Shown here: piece after piece, positions 36,507 through 45,954 of the stretch
Numbering within the stretch: the stretch's first letter is position 1
How the letters are laid out: each line of letters opens with the position of its first letter
Source: Phocaeicola faecium
GTDB lineage: Bacteria > Bacteroidota > Bacteroidia > Bacteroidales > Bacteroidaceae
Length of the DNA: 64,000 nt
Assembly: GCF_014837055.1 (NCBI RefSeq)
Contig: NZ_JACSPQ010000002.1
Span: forward strand, 62,001-126,000
Direction: 5' to 3'
The notes under the pieces: model-generated
What the model was told of the DNA's origin: nothing
Seen by the model: only the letters and a program-made list of their open reading frames with translations
Database searches by the model: none
Position numbers and translations under genes: made by a program

Positions 36507-37763
36507 TTATTCCTCGTCGTAAGTCTGATACAGGAAATCGTTGTACGGATACTTCTGTACGTGCAGTTCCCTTACTTTCGTATATAATAAAGTTCTCAGT
36601 TCTTCAATGTTGGTTTTGTTTCGTGCCGAAATAAAGATGCAGTTATCGTTTAGTTTTGCCATCCATGTTTTCATCAGCTCTTCCAGCGTAATGTTTTCTT
36701 TGGTTTTCGGCGTAAGGTCGTCGGCTGCCTTTTCTATATACGTATAAGCGTCGATTTTGTTGAATACAATCATGGTAGGCTTTCCTCCTGCACCCAAGTC
36801 GGCTATCGTCTTGTCTACTACTTGTATCTGCTCCTCAAAGTCGGGGTGGGAGATGTCTACCACATGCACCAGCAAGTCTGCTTCACGCACTTCGTCCAAA
36901 GTCGATTTGAACGATTCCACCAAATCGGTAGGCAGTTTGCGGATGAACCCTACGGTATCTGACAGCAGGAACGGCAGGTTTTCAATGATAACCTTACGCA
37001 CCGTGGTATCGAGCGTGGCAAACAATTTGTTTTCGGCAAACACCTCACTTTTTGAAAGCAGGTTCATCAGCGTCGATTTCCCCACGTTGGTATATCCCAC
37101 CAGTGCCACGCGGATTAGTCGTCCGCGGTTTTTGCGCTGCGTGCTTTTCTGCGTGTCGATGTCCGCCAAGCGTTGTTTCAGCAAAGCCATACGGTTTAAG
37201 ATGATACGGCGGTCCATTTCGAGCTGCGTTTCACCCGGTCCGCGCAGCCCCACAGAGCCCTTTCCGCCTCCGGCTCCCGAACCGCCGCCCTGACGTTCCA
37301 AGTGCGTCCACAGTCGCTGCAAGCGCGGAAGCATGTATTTATATTGCGCCAACTCTACTTGTGTTTTGGCATGGGCAGTCTGGGCACGCATGGCGAAGAT
37401 ATCCAATATCAGCGACGTGCGGTCAAGAATCTTTACCTTCAGTTCTTTTTCGATGTTGCGAAGCTGCTTTGCAGAAAGCTCATCATCGAAGATAACCATA
37501 CCTATTTCAGTTTCCTCGTCTTCGTTCTGCGTAGCAAGATACGCACTTATTTCTTCCAGTTTACCTTTACCTACGTAGGTAACTGAGTTTGGTGTATCCA
37601 GCTTTTGGGTGAAACGTTTTACGACTTCCGCCCCCGCCGTCTCGGCGAGAAAAGCCAGTTCATCCAGATATTCATTCGTTTTACGTTCGTTCTGGGTTTG
37701 TGTAATCAAACCTACCAGAACCGCTTTTTCGGTTTGCGCTTTTGATATTACAAATTCTTTCAT
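36507..37763 (-). CDS. hflX: GTPase HflX
   Basis: The 418-residue product has the HflX N-terminal domain and the signature GSVGLRGPGETQLEMDRR near 166-183. The GTPase motifs follow: G1 ALVGYTNVGKSTLMNLL, G3 DTVGFIRKLPTDLVESF and G4 FNKIDAYTY. HflX binds ribosomes and rescues stalled ones under stress. A TATATTTG box (37791-37798, minus strand) lies 28 bp upstream. It is the first gene of a probable hflX-DUF4954-thioredoxin operon. Confidence 0.95.
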   Translation of the reverse strand: MKEFVISKAQTEKAVLVGLITQTQNERKTNEYLDELAFLAETAGAEVVKRFTQKLDTPNSVTYVGKGKLEEISAYLATQNEDEETEIGMVIFDDELSAKQLRNIEKELKVKILDRTSLILDIFAMRAQTAHAKTQVELAQYKYMLPRLQRLWTHLERQGGGSGAGGGKGSVGLRGPGETQLEMDRRIILNRMALLKQRLADIDTQKSTQRKNRGRLIRVALVGYTNVGKSTLMNLLSKSEVFAENKLFATLDTTVRKVIIENLPFLLSDTVGFIRKLPTDLVESFKSTLDEVREADLLVHVVDISHPDFEEQIQVVDKTIADLGAGGKPTMIVFNKIDAYTYIEKAADDLTPKTKENITLEELMKTWMAKLNDNCIFISARNKTNIEELRTLLYTKVRELHVQKYPYNDFLYQTYDEE

Positions 37764-37790
37764 TCAGCTTATTTTATTTACTAAACGTGG

Positions 37791-37798
37791 CAAATATA
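37791..37798 (-). promoter_or_regulatory. Candidate -7 box of hflX
   Basis: TATATTTG on the minus strand, 28 bp upstream of the hflX start, fits the Bacteroides -7 consensus. The expected -33 position falls within a hairpin. Confidence 0.4.
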
Positions 37799-37801
37799 GC
37801 G

Positions 37802-37837
37802 AAAAAGCGCACATCTGTAATGAGATATGCGCTTTTT
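37802..37837 (-). terminator. Hairpin terminator upstream of hflX
   Basis: AAAAAGCGCACATCT and AGATATGCGCTTTTT pair across a short loop with one mismatch and have T-tracts on both strands. It would stop leftward read-through from the susC/susD cassette into hflX. Confidence 0.65.
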
Positions 37838-38030
37838 TTCATAACAATTTGTTTCCATATCCGACTGATGATGCCGGTCTGTCTTTCTTTATTCTTGCAA
37901 AATACGGGAAAGCATACCGGGACAGGTCAAAAGGCAGACAGGTAAAATCTTAAATCCATCGGCTCGTCTTGCTCGGTTTTTCGGGATAAAAAGTTTGTTT
38001 GAACGTTATCCGGCATTGTCGGGAGGTATG

Positions 38031-38121
38031 AAAAAATTCTACCCATAGAACCGGGCAACGCTATGGGTAGAACCGGACAACACTACCGCTTGGAACAACT
38101 AACGCTAACGGTAGCGTTTTT
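38031..38121. repeat. 91-bp intergenic element, copy F
   Basis: It begins AAAAAATTCTACCCATAG and ends CTAACGGTAGCGTTTTT. Internal CTATGGGTAG and CTACCGCTTG units complete the pattern. It lies in a 452-bp gap between the cassette-1 terminator and hflX, in which I see no gene. Confidence 0.8.
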
Positions 38122-38150
38122 CCCGATAAAACAGGCGGTATGTAAGCATA

Positions 38151-38190
38151 AAAAAAGCTGCCGGATTTACAACAAATCCGGCAGCTTTTT
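38151..38190 (-). terminator. Terminator of susC cassette 1
   Basis: AAAAAAGCTGCCGGATTT and AAATCCGGCAGCTTTTT form a perfect stem lying 26 bp beyond the last gene of the cassette. T-tracts occur in both directions. Confidence 0.85.
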
Positions 38191-38215
38191 ATAGGTCGAT
38201 GTGTCTCTGTTTTAA

Positions 38216-38695
38216 TTAGAAGTCATCATTCGGGAATCCGGTACGACGGAATCCGGAAACCTTGTAAGTCAATCCGTTAGGGTCATCGTCAAACTGAATC
38301 ATGTAAACGATGCTGTCTGCCGGCATTCCGCTGGGAGTAGTTGCTGCGCCTTCCATGATTTTACCTTCCGTGATTCTTACTCCTTCTACGAAATCATTGG
38401 TGGTAAAGGTGCGGGCATTGTAGTCTACGTTTACTCTTACTTTATAATTCCGAAAGTTTCCACCGTCTTCCAGCCACATTTCAGTCGGAACATTGGCTGC
38501 CGTATTGTATGTGTACATGCGGAAATGTCCTGCGCCTGAATCGCCTACCTCATTTCCGTTTTGCATTATCGTAGCAGTGACCCACCAGTCGCCTGCCATC
38601 TTTTCTACTGCCGTACCGCCCGGTTCTGTTTCGTTATCGCATGACGTGAAAGATACTGACAGTGCGGTTAATAATAGTATCAAATATTTTTTCAT
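38216..38695 (-). CDS. Lipid-binding-type lipoprotein (PF12888-like), susC cassette 1
   Basis: The 159-residue product has a lipoprotein signal ending SFTSCDNE. The mature part begins VEKMAGDWWVTATIMQNG and has an eight-strand, calycin-like pattern (for example RVNVDYNARTFTTNDFVEGV). This resembles the small Bacteroides family annotated as lipid-binding putative hydrolase. It is 14 bp downstream of the Ig-like lipoprotein gene. It should be expressed only when cassette 1 is joined to the promoter (inference). The ligand is unknown. Confidence 0.72.
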   Translation of the reverse strand: MKKYLILLLTALSVSFTSCDNETEPGGTAVEKMAGDWWVTATIMQNGNEVGDSGAGHFRMYTYNTAANVPTEMWLEDGGNFRNYKVRVNVDYNARTFTTNDFVEGVRITEGKIMEGAATTPSGMPADSIVYMIQFDDDPNGLTYKVSGFRRTGFPNDDF

Positions 38696-38709
38696 AATTC
38701 GTTGAATGC

Positions 38710-39420
38710 TTATTTAGTTAATGTTACAGAAAGAGTACTGCCGGCATAACCTATTGCTAACGTGATTACGCCTGTTGCGGGATCGTACGAGCCGCTCTGT
38801 ATTGTCAACGGGTCGGTAATGCCCAGTGCATCAGATGACCAACTGCCTACTTCCTGCAAACTGATAGTGTTATCGGCGTTGAGTGTTATGATGGCTTCTG
38901 CATGGAAGTCGTAAGTCGGTTCGAATCCCGGATTCAGTCCGTACCATTGGAAACCTCCCAGCAAGTCGTCAATCGTGTAAGTTCCATCACCATTGTCGGA
39001 AATCACTACCGGAGCATCAGTATAGTGACGGGTTCCGATTGCTGTTTCTCCGAAATAAGCGCTGGCGAAGTTATTAGGATCTACTACCATTACTTGTCTT
39101 GTATCAGTAACAGAAAATCCGTCTGTATTGGCAACAGAATAAGTTAAATCGTAAAATCCCGGTGTCGTGGTATCCACCGTACCGCTTATTACAACTCTGT
39201 CCGTAATGTCTTCTTCGCCTTCGGTAGCCGTATAGCCCGGTTCTGTATAAGTATCGCCGACAGACAGTTTAATGAAATCGTCTCCATTCAGGGTCAGTTC
39301 GGCAAAATAGGTTACCACAGAGGGGTCGTCTACTGAATCTTCACAGGAAGTGGTGGCGAATAACAGCGCCCCACTTACCATGATACTATAAATAAATTTT
39401 TTCATACGTTTTTTCGTCAT
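38710..39420 (-). CDS. Surface lipoprotein with Ig-like DUF5011 domain, susC cassette 1
   Basis: The 236-residue product has a lipoprotein signal ending FATTSCEDS (preferred start is the second Met, MKKFIYSIMVSG, at 39405). An Ig-like domain follows at about 38-115 (LSVGDTYTEPGYTATEGEED, then DTTTPGFYDLTYSVANTDG), typical of DUF5011. The second half (about 120-236) resembles the DUF5012-type partner. Such proteins follow SusC/SusD pairs as extra surface glycan-binding lipoproteins. It is 9 bp after the SusD gene and is part of the same cassette. Confidence 0.78.
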   Translation of the reverse strand: MTKKRMKKFIYSIMVSGALLFATTSCEDSVDDPSVVTYFAELTLNGDDFIKLSVGDTYTEPGYTATEGEEDITDRVVISGTVDTTTPGFYDLTYSVANTDGFSVTDTRQVMVVDPNNFASAYFGETAIGTRHYTDAPVVISDNGDGTYTIDDLLGGFQWYGLNPGFEPTYDFHAEAIITLNADNTISLQEVGSWSSDALGITDPLTIQSGSYDPATGVITLAIGYAGSTLSVTLTK

Positions 39421-39429
39421 TTAAAGTGA

Positions 39430-40917
39430 TTATTTGATGTCCCACCATACCGGTGTGCTTCCCGGAACTGCTGCCGGGGTGTTCGTATTGTGCAAGCGGG
39501 CACTTTGCGGATAGTTCATACGCTTTATCAATCCTCCGCCCTGCAATCCGTTGGTCCACGGTTCAATCAAGTCGCCGGGATTGTAACCCGTAGTATTGTT
39601 CTCGAAAAGGTCTTCCTGAGAAGCGGTAGTAAGTTTCGGACAGTCGGTACGACGGATTTCACTCCATGCCTCCATGTGATCCATGCAGAACAGTGCTACC
39701 CATTTCTGCATATAAATCAGTTCCAGCTTGTCGGATGCTGTATCCCAAAGAGAAAGGATATTATCTTCTTGTCCTGCCATGTCGCGTACTTCAAAGTCGT
39801 GGGCTACACCACGTTCGTAAGCCGCTTTTGCCGCTGCTTCATTATTATTAAAGCGTAATTGCACTTCGGCAATCAGGAATTGCAGTTCAGCTTGGGTAAA
39901 GAAATAAACCGGTTGGGTAGCTCCGCTATTGTCTGAATGTGTATAGTTAAACGCACTGACGTTTTTGTTTTTCCAATCGGAATTTATTTCTTGCGAGCGC
40001 GTTTTTCCGCCCGGTATTTGTCCTACGTAAGTATTACTTTCCGTTGCAACATCGAAAGCGTATGAGATACGGGCGTCTCCGGTTGATTGCAGATACGAAA
40101 TAATGGGATAAGCTGCACAGTGGTTACCGGTTAAGCCGACGGCATTCGTTTCATACCACGGGTTACGTTTGTCTGTTTCGTTAGAGAAACCGGAGAAAGC
40201 AGCGTCACCTGTAAAGAATTCGTTGTTCTGAACCAATGTCTGAGCCCGGCTTATGAATTCGTCTCTGTCGATATTGGCATCGATGAAGCGCAAATACATA
40301 CGCAGGCGAAGTGCGTTGGCAAATCCTCTCCACTGGGTAAGGTTTTGGTCGAATACCAAATCTTCGCTGTCCATAGCCGAATTGTCTGTCAGTTGACTTT
40401 CAGCTTCGTCCATTTCGGCAAGCACGCCTCTGTAAACGTCTTCTCCGTTATCCCATTTCGGGTTAGGATTTTCATTTCCCAACAAAGCCTCCGTATACGG
40501 AGTTTCGTTCGTATTGTCAACCATCACTTGGAGTCCGTAAGCACGCAATACGGTTGTAGCAAAGCGGTCGGCTTCATTTTCGCTGTTATCCAAAACCTCT
40601 TTTGCATCCATCAGCGCACCTGCATACATGATGCGGTAAGAATAATCCAGCACCTGTGATGATTCGTTAAACAGGTATTGAGCCAAATCATTGTATTGGT
40701 TTGATTCGGGCTTTTGGTCATAATACTGAGCGAAAAAGCCAGCATAGTTATGGATATCACCTCCTACGGCCGCAGCGATACTTCCTTCAACGGCAGGAAA
40801 TATCAGGTCGGGAGTAACGTCTTCGTTGCCGGGATAGTTCGGGTCGTCATTGATGTCCAAATCGCAACTGCTCAACAACCCTGCAATTAACGTGGTATAT
40901 AGAAAAAGTTTTTTCAT
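39430..40917 (-). CDS. SusD-like outer-membrane lipoprotein (SusD-like_2 type), susC cassette 1
   Basis: The 495-residue product has a lipoprotein signal ending GLLSSCDLD. The body fits the SusD-like_2 group: [20 protein letters not shown] near 34-53, [20 protein letters not shown] near 141-160 and [20 protein letters not shown] near 346-365. It is the lid partner of the SusC encoded 27 bp upstream. It is clearly different from the other two shufflon SusD proteins, so switching would change binding specificity. It has no promoter of its own that I can see. Confidence 0.88.
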   Translation of the reverse strand: MKKLFLYTTLIAGLLSSCDLDINDDPNYPGNEDVTPDLIFPAVEGSIAAAVGGDIHNYAGFFAQYYDQKPESNQYNDLAQYLFNESSQVLDYSYRIMYAGALMDAKEVLDNSENEADRFATTVLRAYGLQVMVDNTNETPYTEALLGNENPNPKWDNGEDVYRGVLAEMDEAESQLTDNSAMDSEDLVFDQNLTQWRGFANALRLRMYLRFIDANIDRDEFISRAQTLVQNNEFFTGDAAFSGFSNETDKRNPWYETNAVGLTGNHCAAYPIISYLQSTGDARISYAFDVATESNTYVGQIPGGKTRSQEINSDWKNKNVSAFNYTHSDNSGATQPVYFFTQAELQFLIAEVQLRFNNNEAAAKAAYERGVAHDFEVRDMAGQEDNILSLWDTASDKLELIYMQKWVALFCMDHMEAWSEIRRTDCPKLTTASQEDLFENNTTGYNPGDLIEPWTNGLQGGGLIKRMNYPQSARLHNTNTPAAVPGSTPVWWDIK

Positions 40918-40944
40918 AAATGTTTCTTTTGTTTTGAGTTAAGT

Positions 40945-43923
40945 TTAGAATTTAACATTCAAGTTTATACCGAAATTACGTGAACTCGGGTTAGAAGAAA
41001 ACTCACCATAGTTTCCGCTCAAATCATTACCGAACGAGGTGGTTTCGGGATCGATAAACGTATTGCTTGACGGTGTCCACAAGAACAGGTTGTTTCCGTA
41101 AGCAGAGATTCTGACGCCCTGCAAAGGAGTTTTGGCAAGCCATTTCTTCGGCAAATCCCAACTCAATACGATAGAACGAAGTTTTACAAACGATTTGCTA
41201 ACCAGCTGCAAGTCTCCACCGATACCTCCGGTTGAATCATAGTAATAGTTACATATATTAGAACTTGTAATCGGAGTTGTGTTTTCTACGTAAGATACCG
41301 TTCCGTCTGCATTAACGATTTCGTTTACAGAGTTCGGGATGATAAACGTGTTACGGTCGTTGTAAGCAGTTTGGATAGCATTACCGGTAAAGTAGATGTT
41401 ATCCTTCGTACGTGAATACATGATACCGCCCTGACGGATATCGAAGTCGGCACTCAGTGATACTCCTTTATATGAAAGTCTGGTTGACACACCCATCTGA
41501 TAACGGTTGTTCATATCGCCATAGATTTGGAACTCGTCTGCAGCAACCGGCATACCTGTGCTGGAGTTTACGATGATATGTCCTTCCGGATCGTATTTGG
41601 CAGCTTCAGCTTTAAATACACCGACCGGTTGGCCTACGATGGCATACATACTTGTACCACCATTCAAACCCTGAATAACGGTTTCTCCACCCAATTCTTC
41701 CGGCAGGCTGATAACCTTGCTCCAGTTCTTGGTAAAGTTCAGCGTAACATCCCAAGTAAAGTCACGGGTTTCAATCGGAGTTACATTAAACAGCAATTCG
41801 ATACCATGATTACGAATCTTACCCAAGTTGATGTTCTGAGCCGTGTATCCGGTAGCAGGGTCCATGCTCAATGACATAATCTGTTTGTCGGAATTACGGT
41901 TATAGTAAGCAAGGTCGAAAGAAATACGGTTATGCAAGAACGCCATGTTCAAACCAAATTCATATTCGGTTGTCATTTCAGGACTCAACGTGTTACTACC
42001 TAAAATATTACCTACCGAATAAGCATTAACTCCGTTCAAAGGGAAAGTCAGGCTACCAAATGCAATCGAGTTGGCAGATGCAGCGTAAACCGGATTAATC
42101 ATATAAACATCAGCATCGTTACCGGTCTTACCCCAGCTTGCACGCACCTTACCGAAGGTGATGATGTCTTTCAATTCGTCGTCAAACAGTTCGCTGAAAA
42201 TGAAACTTCCTGTTACGCCCGGATAGAAGAAACTGCGGTTTTCTTTCGGCAGTGTAGATGACCAGTCATTACGAGCCGTTACTGTCAAGTAAACCATGTC
42301 TTTCCATGAACCTTCGAATTGTCCGAACACACCCATCAAACGACGCATTTCCGAATACTGTGTTACGTTCGGAGTGTCGGGAGAGTTAGACAAATTATAC
42401 CATGTAGGGATGGTTAAATTTGTAACGGTAGATTGCTGATAAGAATATCGGCGTTCGTTGCCGTTGAAACCAACCAGCGCATTGATGTGGAAATCATTTA
42501 CAGGCATCGTGAAAGTCAACAGCAAGTCTTGGTTGATTTCACGGCGGCGGCTTGTGCGGATGCGGTATTCACCGGTTTCGCCGCTGAACGGGCTACTTGA
42601 GCCTTGACCCACACCGTTAGGAGTTCCGTCGTAATAAAGAGCGTAAAGGTTTTCCGTTCCGAATTCGTTTTGTCCGGTAGTGCTATCCAAGCCCATACGG
42701 TACGTAAACTTGAAGTATTTCAAGAAATCGTAGTCCAACTGGAATTTACCATAAAAACGTTCCGAATTATAACTGTTCAGATTGTGATTCAATACGTAAT
42801 AAGGGTTGGTTACACCGTAAGGAGTATAATAATATCCCGGAGTATTGAACGGGTCGTCTTGGTTCTCCATCCATCTTACATCAATGTCACGCGGAGTTTG
42901 CCACAAAGAGTTAATCATGGAAAGTCCTTGACCGGTTGTAGCAAACTTGTTTTCCTGATAAGCATAGTTCAATGAAGAACTGAACGTCAAGTTACCAATT
43001 TTATGGCTGCCACGTGCCGAGAAGGTGTATTTGTCATACGAGTCGGCATCCGTAGGAATCATTCCGTTATCGCTGATTTGCGAGAAAGAAACGAAATAAG
43101 TACTTTTATCTGTAGCTCCGTTGAATGACAAACTGTTGCTGTAACGGAAACCCGTATCAAAGAAGTCTCTCATGTTATTCTTTACCGGCAAATACGGTTT
43201 CATCTTCTGAGAGTTCTGATAAACATTACCATACAACTGCATAGAACCGTCGAAACGCGGACCCCACGAACCGTTTTCCAACATTGTGTGCGTACCGCTC
43301 CATCCCATACCGAACTCATTCTGCATTTCCGGAACACGGAGAATATTCGACCATTGAAGTCCACCGTTATATTCAATGCCTAATCCCTTGTTCTTTTTAC
43401 CGGTCTTGGTGGTAATCATAACCACACCATTCGCCGCGCGCGAACCATAAAGCGCCGTAGCCGCAGCACCCTTCAAGATAGTCATATTCTCTACATCGTC
43501 AGGGTTCACCGCGTTTGCACCGTTACCGAAGTCGAAACCGGCATTAAGTTCATCGCTTGAATTTTCCGTATCGTTATTCAAAGGCACACCGTCGATAACA
43601 TACAAAGGCTGGTTTGTTCCGCTCAACGAGCTGACACCACGAATAATAACCGAGTTAGACGCTCCCGGGTCGGATGAAGTAGCCGAAATCTGCACCCCGG
43701 CAATTTTACCCGCCAAAGCCGACATGACATCCGAGGTACGTGATTCAGAGATCTTTTCTCCACCTACTGACGTAGCCGAATATCCCAACGCCTTTTCCGA
43801 GCGTTTGATGCCCATCGCCGTAACCACTACTTCTTCCAACTGCTCTGAGTTAGAATGCAGCACAACCTTCACAATCGGCTGAATCTTAACCTCTTGCGAT
43901 TCCAGTCCGATGAAAGAAATCAC
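40945..43923 (-). CDS. Silent susC cassette 1: TonB-dependent transporter lacking promoter, start and signal peptide
   Basis: The frame begins at the 66-bp repeat (43941) and has only a GTG (43923) as possible start. The upstream frame meets a stop codon near 43985 with no ATG, signal peptide or promoter. From VKIQP onward the product is a normal SusC: LEEVVVTAMGIKR, the plug (PLYVIDGVPLNND, AAATALYGSRAANGVVMITT) and a barrel ending NFGINLNVKF. Joined to the first 73 residues of the active gene it would be about 1065 residues, a normal length. It is the most diverged of the three bodies. I read it as an intact storage cassette, not a decayed pseudogene. Confidence 0.88.
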   Translation of the reverse strand: MISFIGLESQEVKIQPIVKVVLHSNSEQLEEVVVTAMGIKRSEKALGYSATSVGGEKISESRTSDVMSALAGKIAGVQISATSSDPGASNSVIIRGVSSLSGTNQPLYVIDGVPLNNDTENSSDELNAGFDFGNGANAVNPDDVENMTILKGAAATALYGSRAANGVVMITTKTGKKNKGLGIEYNGGLQWSNILRVPEMQNEFGMGWSGTHTMLENGSWGPRFDGSMQLYGNVYQNSQKMKPYLPVKNNMRDFFDTGFRYSNSLSFNGATDKSTYFVSFSQISDNGMIPTDADSYDKYTFSARGSHKIGNLTFSSSLNYAYQENKFATTGQGLSMINSLWQTPRDIDVRWMENQDDPFNTPGYYYTPYGVTNPYYVLNHNLNSYNSERFYGKFQLDYDFLKYFKFTYRMGLDSTTGQNEFGTENLYALYYDGTPNGVGQGSSSPFSGETGEYRIRTSRRREINQDLLLTFTMPVNDFHINALVGFNGNERRYSYQQSTVTNLTIPTWYNLSNSPDTPNVTQYSEMRRLMGVFGQFEGSWKDMVYLTVTARNDWSSTLPKENRSFFYPGVTGSFIFSELFDDELKDIITFGKVRASWGKTGNDADVYMINPVYAASANSIAFGSLTFPLNGVNAYSVGNILGSNTLSPEMTTEYEFGLNMAFLHNRISFDLAYYNRNSDKQIMSLSMDPATGYTAQNINLGKIRNHGIELLFNVTPIETRDFTWDVTLNFTKNWSKVISLPEELGGETVIQGLNGGTSMYAIVGQPVGVFKAEAAKYDPEGHIIVNSSTGMPVAADEFQIYGDMNNRYQMGVSTRLSYKGVSLSADFDIRQGGIMYSRTKDNIYFTGNAIQTAYNDRNTFIIPNSVNEIVNADGTVSYVENTTPITSSNICNYYYDSTGGIGGDLQLVSKSFVKLRSIVLSWDLPKKWLAKTPLQGVRISAYGNNLFLWTPSSNTFIDPETTSFGNDLSGNYGEFSSNPSSRNFGINLNVKF

Positions 43924-43941
43924 TAAAGTTTCCGCCGAACT
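43876..43941 (-). repeat. Shufflon recombination site 1 (66 bp)
   Basis: This copy is identical over 66 bases to those at 48718-48783 (same orientation) and 50837-50902 (opposite orientation). On the minus strand it begins AGTTCGGCGGAAACTTTAGT. It encodes 22 residues at the end of the N-terminal regulatory-like domain. Homology stops sharply at its upstream edge. Confidence 0.9.
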
Positions 43942-44153
43942 ACACGGGAATGTAATGTATTGATAATTAATACTATATGAACTTTAAGCAACGGAGTATG
44001 AATGTGTTGTAGCTGCTTCTATGCGAGGTTTCCACTTCGATTTTCTACCTTTTATGTACTATTTCTTTCCTATTTTGTGAATTGAGTCAGAACCTTTTTA
44101 GACTTTTATGTCTGCGAAAATGCAGGAAGAAATTCCCCACCAAAATCTCCCAT

Positions 44154-44242
44154 AAAACGCTACGGGTAGTGTTACACATCCCATGCGGTAGAGTTTACAG
44201 TTTCTACCCATAGAACCGACCAACTCTAACGGTAGAATTTTT
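44154..44242. repeat. 89-bp intergenic element, copy G
   Basis: It begins AAAACGCTACGGGTAG and ends CTAACGGTAGAATTTTT. Internal CATGCGGTAG and CTACCCATAG units complete the pattern. It lies inside the larger invertible span, between cassettes 1 and 2. Confidence 0.78.
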
Positions 44243-44314
44243 CAATCTGTCGGGTGGAATGTAATGTGTTTATTATAAATATATTACAGGATTAAGCGAA
44301 TCCATGTAAAAAAA

Positions 44315-44362
44315 TAGAAGTGCCGAGTATTATTTAATACAAAACAATACTCAGCACTTCTT
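44315..44362 (-). terminator. Terminator of susC cassette 2
   Basis: AGAAGTGCCGAGTATT and AATACTCAGCACTTCT pair with one mismatch around a loop. It lies 33 bp beyond the SusD stop codon. On the minus strand an A/T-rich tract with TATTTTTTT follows. Confidence 0.7.
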
Positions 44363-44394
44363 AAAATGTTATCTTTCGGAACTCTCCGTTTCTA

Positions 44395-45927
44395 TTAATA
44401 TCCCGGATTTTGTTGTTCGCGAAGTACGCTGTTCGCATTTACCTCACTGACAGGAATCGGCAAAAGAGCACGGAAATATGTGCGGTCGAATTTACGTGAA
44501 TCTGCATTCAGAGAGTAATGCCAACCTTTGTTGTTCTCGTCTTCATAGCGTACGATGGTTTCGTTATTACGCATTGCGTCAAAGAAACGCTGTCCTTCGC
44601 CTACCAGTTCTTTACGACGCTCCAGCAAGATACGTTCCAACGAAACGTTTGAAGCCGTTACTTGTTGGCTTGATGTTGTCGTACGGTTTTGGATAAGTTC
44701 GTTGAGATAGTAAGCCGCATCCGATGTATTACCCAATTTCATGGCAGCTTCGGCTGCATTCAGATACATTTCAGACAAGCGCAGGATAGGCAAATTCTGC
44801 AAACGCATATCCCCTTCGCTTCCCATCGGGAACTTATCGATGAAAATACGGTTGTCTCCATACGTTTTATACATGTCGCTGGGTGTACCGTCTTCATTCT
44901 GCTTCATTTGAACGGGCAATATAACGTTAATACGAACGTCGTTAGCATCTTGTGAAAGCATATCTACAAACGATTTTGTACAGATAGCGTCAGCATATCC
45001 ATCTTCGTTATATAAGTATCCGATACCTTCACGGTCTGCCCAGTCATCAGAGCCACTGTTAATCAGTTCGAAAATCATTTCTGAGGTGTGATTGGCATCC
45101 GATTTATCCCAAGCAGCTGCATATTGGTTCATCGCCCATAACTGGTAAGGAGAATTTTTGATAACGTCTTCTGCCATGTCGAATGCACCTTTATCGTTAT
45201 TCATATATAAGTATACACGGCTCAACAATGCTTTAGCAGCCCATTGGTCGATGTATCCCTGATTTTCGCCCGGTTTTGTTGATACCGGCAGGGCATTCAT
45301 ATCAATGGCATCTGTCAGGTCTTTCACCACTTGCGTATAAACTTCGGCTACGGTTTTACGTCCTTCTAACGCATCAATCGTCAGGGGAGTAGTTACGATA
45401 GGAATACCTAATGAAGCACCGTTATCTGCCGTATAAGGCATTCCGTAGATTTTCACCAAATCAAAGTGAACCAATGCGCGCACCACTTTAGCCTGTGCAT
45501 AGATGCTGTTCACTTCAGCTTCGTAGTCATCTTTATCGGCTATCGCACCGTTGTCAACAGCTTCAATGATACGGTTGGCACGGCGGATTACGTTATAAGG
45601 TACGTTCCAAATGCTGGGTGCATCGTCTTCTCCATATCTCATTTCGTAGCATGACGAAGAACGCATTCCCTGAGTACGTGCCTGCATATCGTCGCCGCGA
45701 ACGTCTCCGTAATAAAACATACGGGCTGCATAGTATTCCGTGTAGGTAGAGTTTCCCTGCAATCCGTCGTACATACCATACATGGCTGTTTTCGCATCAT
45801 TATAGGTTACGATGGCAGAAGAGCTGGGAGCACCGGTCGACGGATCCAAGTCCAACCATTCGTTTACACACGATGACAATCCGATAACTGCCACCGTCAA
45901 AGCTAATGATTTATATAATGTTTTCAT
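44395..45927 (-). CDS. SusD/RagB lipoprotein, susC cassette 2
   Basis: The 510-residue product has a lipoprotein signal ending GLSSCVNEW. SusD signatures include YYAARMFYYGDVRGDDMQ near 65-82, AQAKVVRALVHFDLVKIYG near 145-163 and the late ERILLERRKELVGEGQRFFD, then AMRNNETIVRY. It resembles the cassette-3 SusD far more than the cassette-1 SusD. It lies 27 bp after the silent susC and should be co-expressed with it after inversion. No separate promoter is seen. Confidence 0.9.
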   Translation of the reverse strand: MKTLYKSLALTVAVIGLSSCVNEWLDLDPSTGAPSSSAIVTYNDAKTAMYGMYDGLQGNSTYTEYYAARMFYYGDVRGDDMQARTQGMRSSSCYEMRYGEDDAPSIWNVPYNVIRRANRIIEAVDNGAIADKDDYEAEVNSIYAQAKVVRALVHFDLVKIYGMPYTADNGASLGIPIVTTPLTIDALEGRKTVAEVYTQVVKDLTDAIDMNALPVSTKPGENQGYIDQWAAKALLSRVYLYMNNDKGAFDMAEDVIKNSPYQLWAMNQYAAAWDKSDANHTSEMIFELINSGSDDWADREGIGYLYNEDGYADAICTKSFVDMLSQDANDVRINVILPVQMKQNEDGTPSDMYKTYGDNRIFIDKFPMGSEGDMRLQNLPILRLSEMYLNAAEAAMKLGNTSDAAYYLNELIQNRTTTSSQQVTASNVSLERILLERRKELVGEGQRFFDAMRNNETIVRYEDENNKGWHYSLNADSRKFDRTYFRALLPIPVSEVNANSVLREQQNPGY

Positions 45928-45954
45928 TTTAATTGCTGTTCTGGGTTAATTATA

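Larger units (their letters stand above)
43942..44394. other. Intergenic gap between susC cassettes 1 and 2
   Basis: This gap is AT-rich, with no convincing ORF or promoter reading into cassette 1. It contains intergenic element copy G and the cassette-2 terminator (separate entries). Absence of a promoter supports cassette 1 being silent. Confidence 0.6.

Noticed and set aside
38918..38930. GGTTCGAATCCC, resembling a tRNA T-loop
   Set aside because: It is inside the DUF5011 lipoprotein reading frame, and no acceptor stem, anticodon arm or D-arm surrounds it.
40945..43941. Annotating the two truncated susC genes as pseudogenes
   Set aside because: Both are fully open, retain normal plug and barrel sequence, and begin precisely at a shared 66-bp site. 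They fit silent storage cassettes better than decaying genes.
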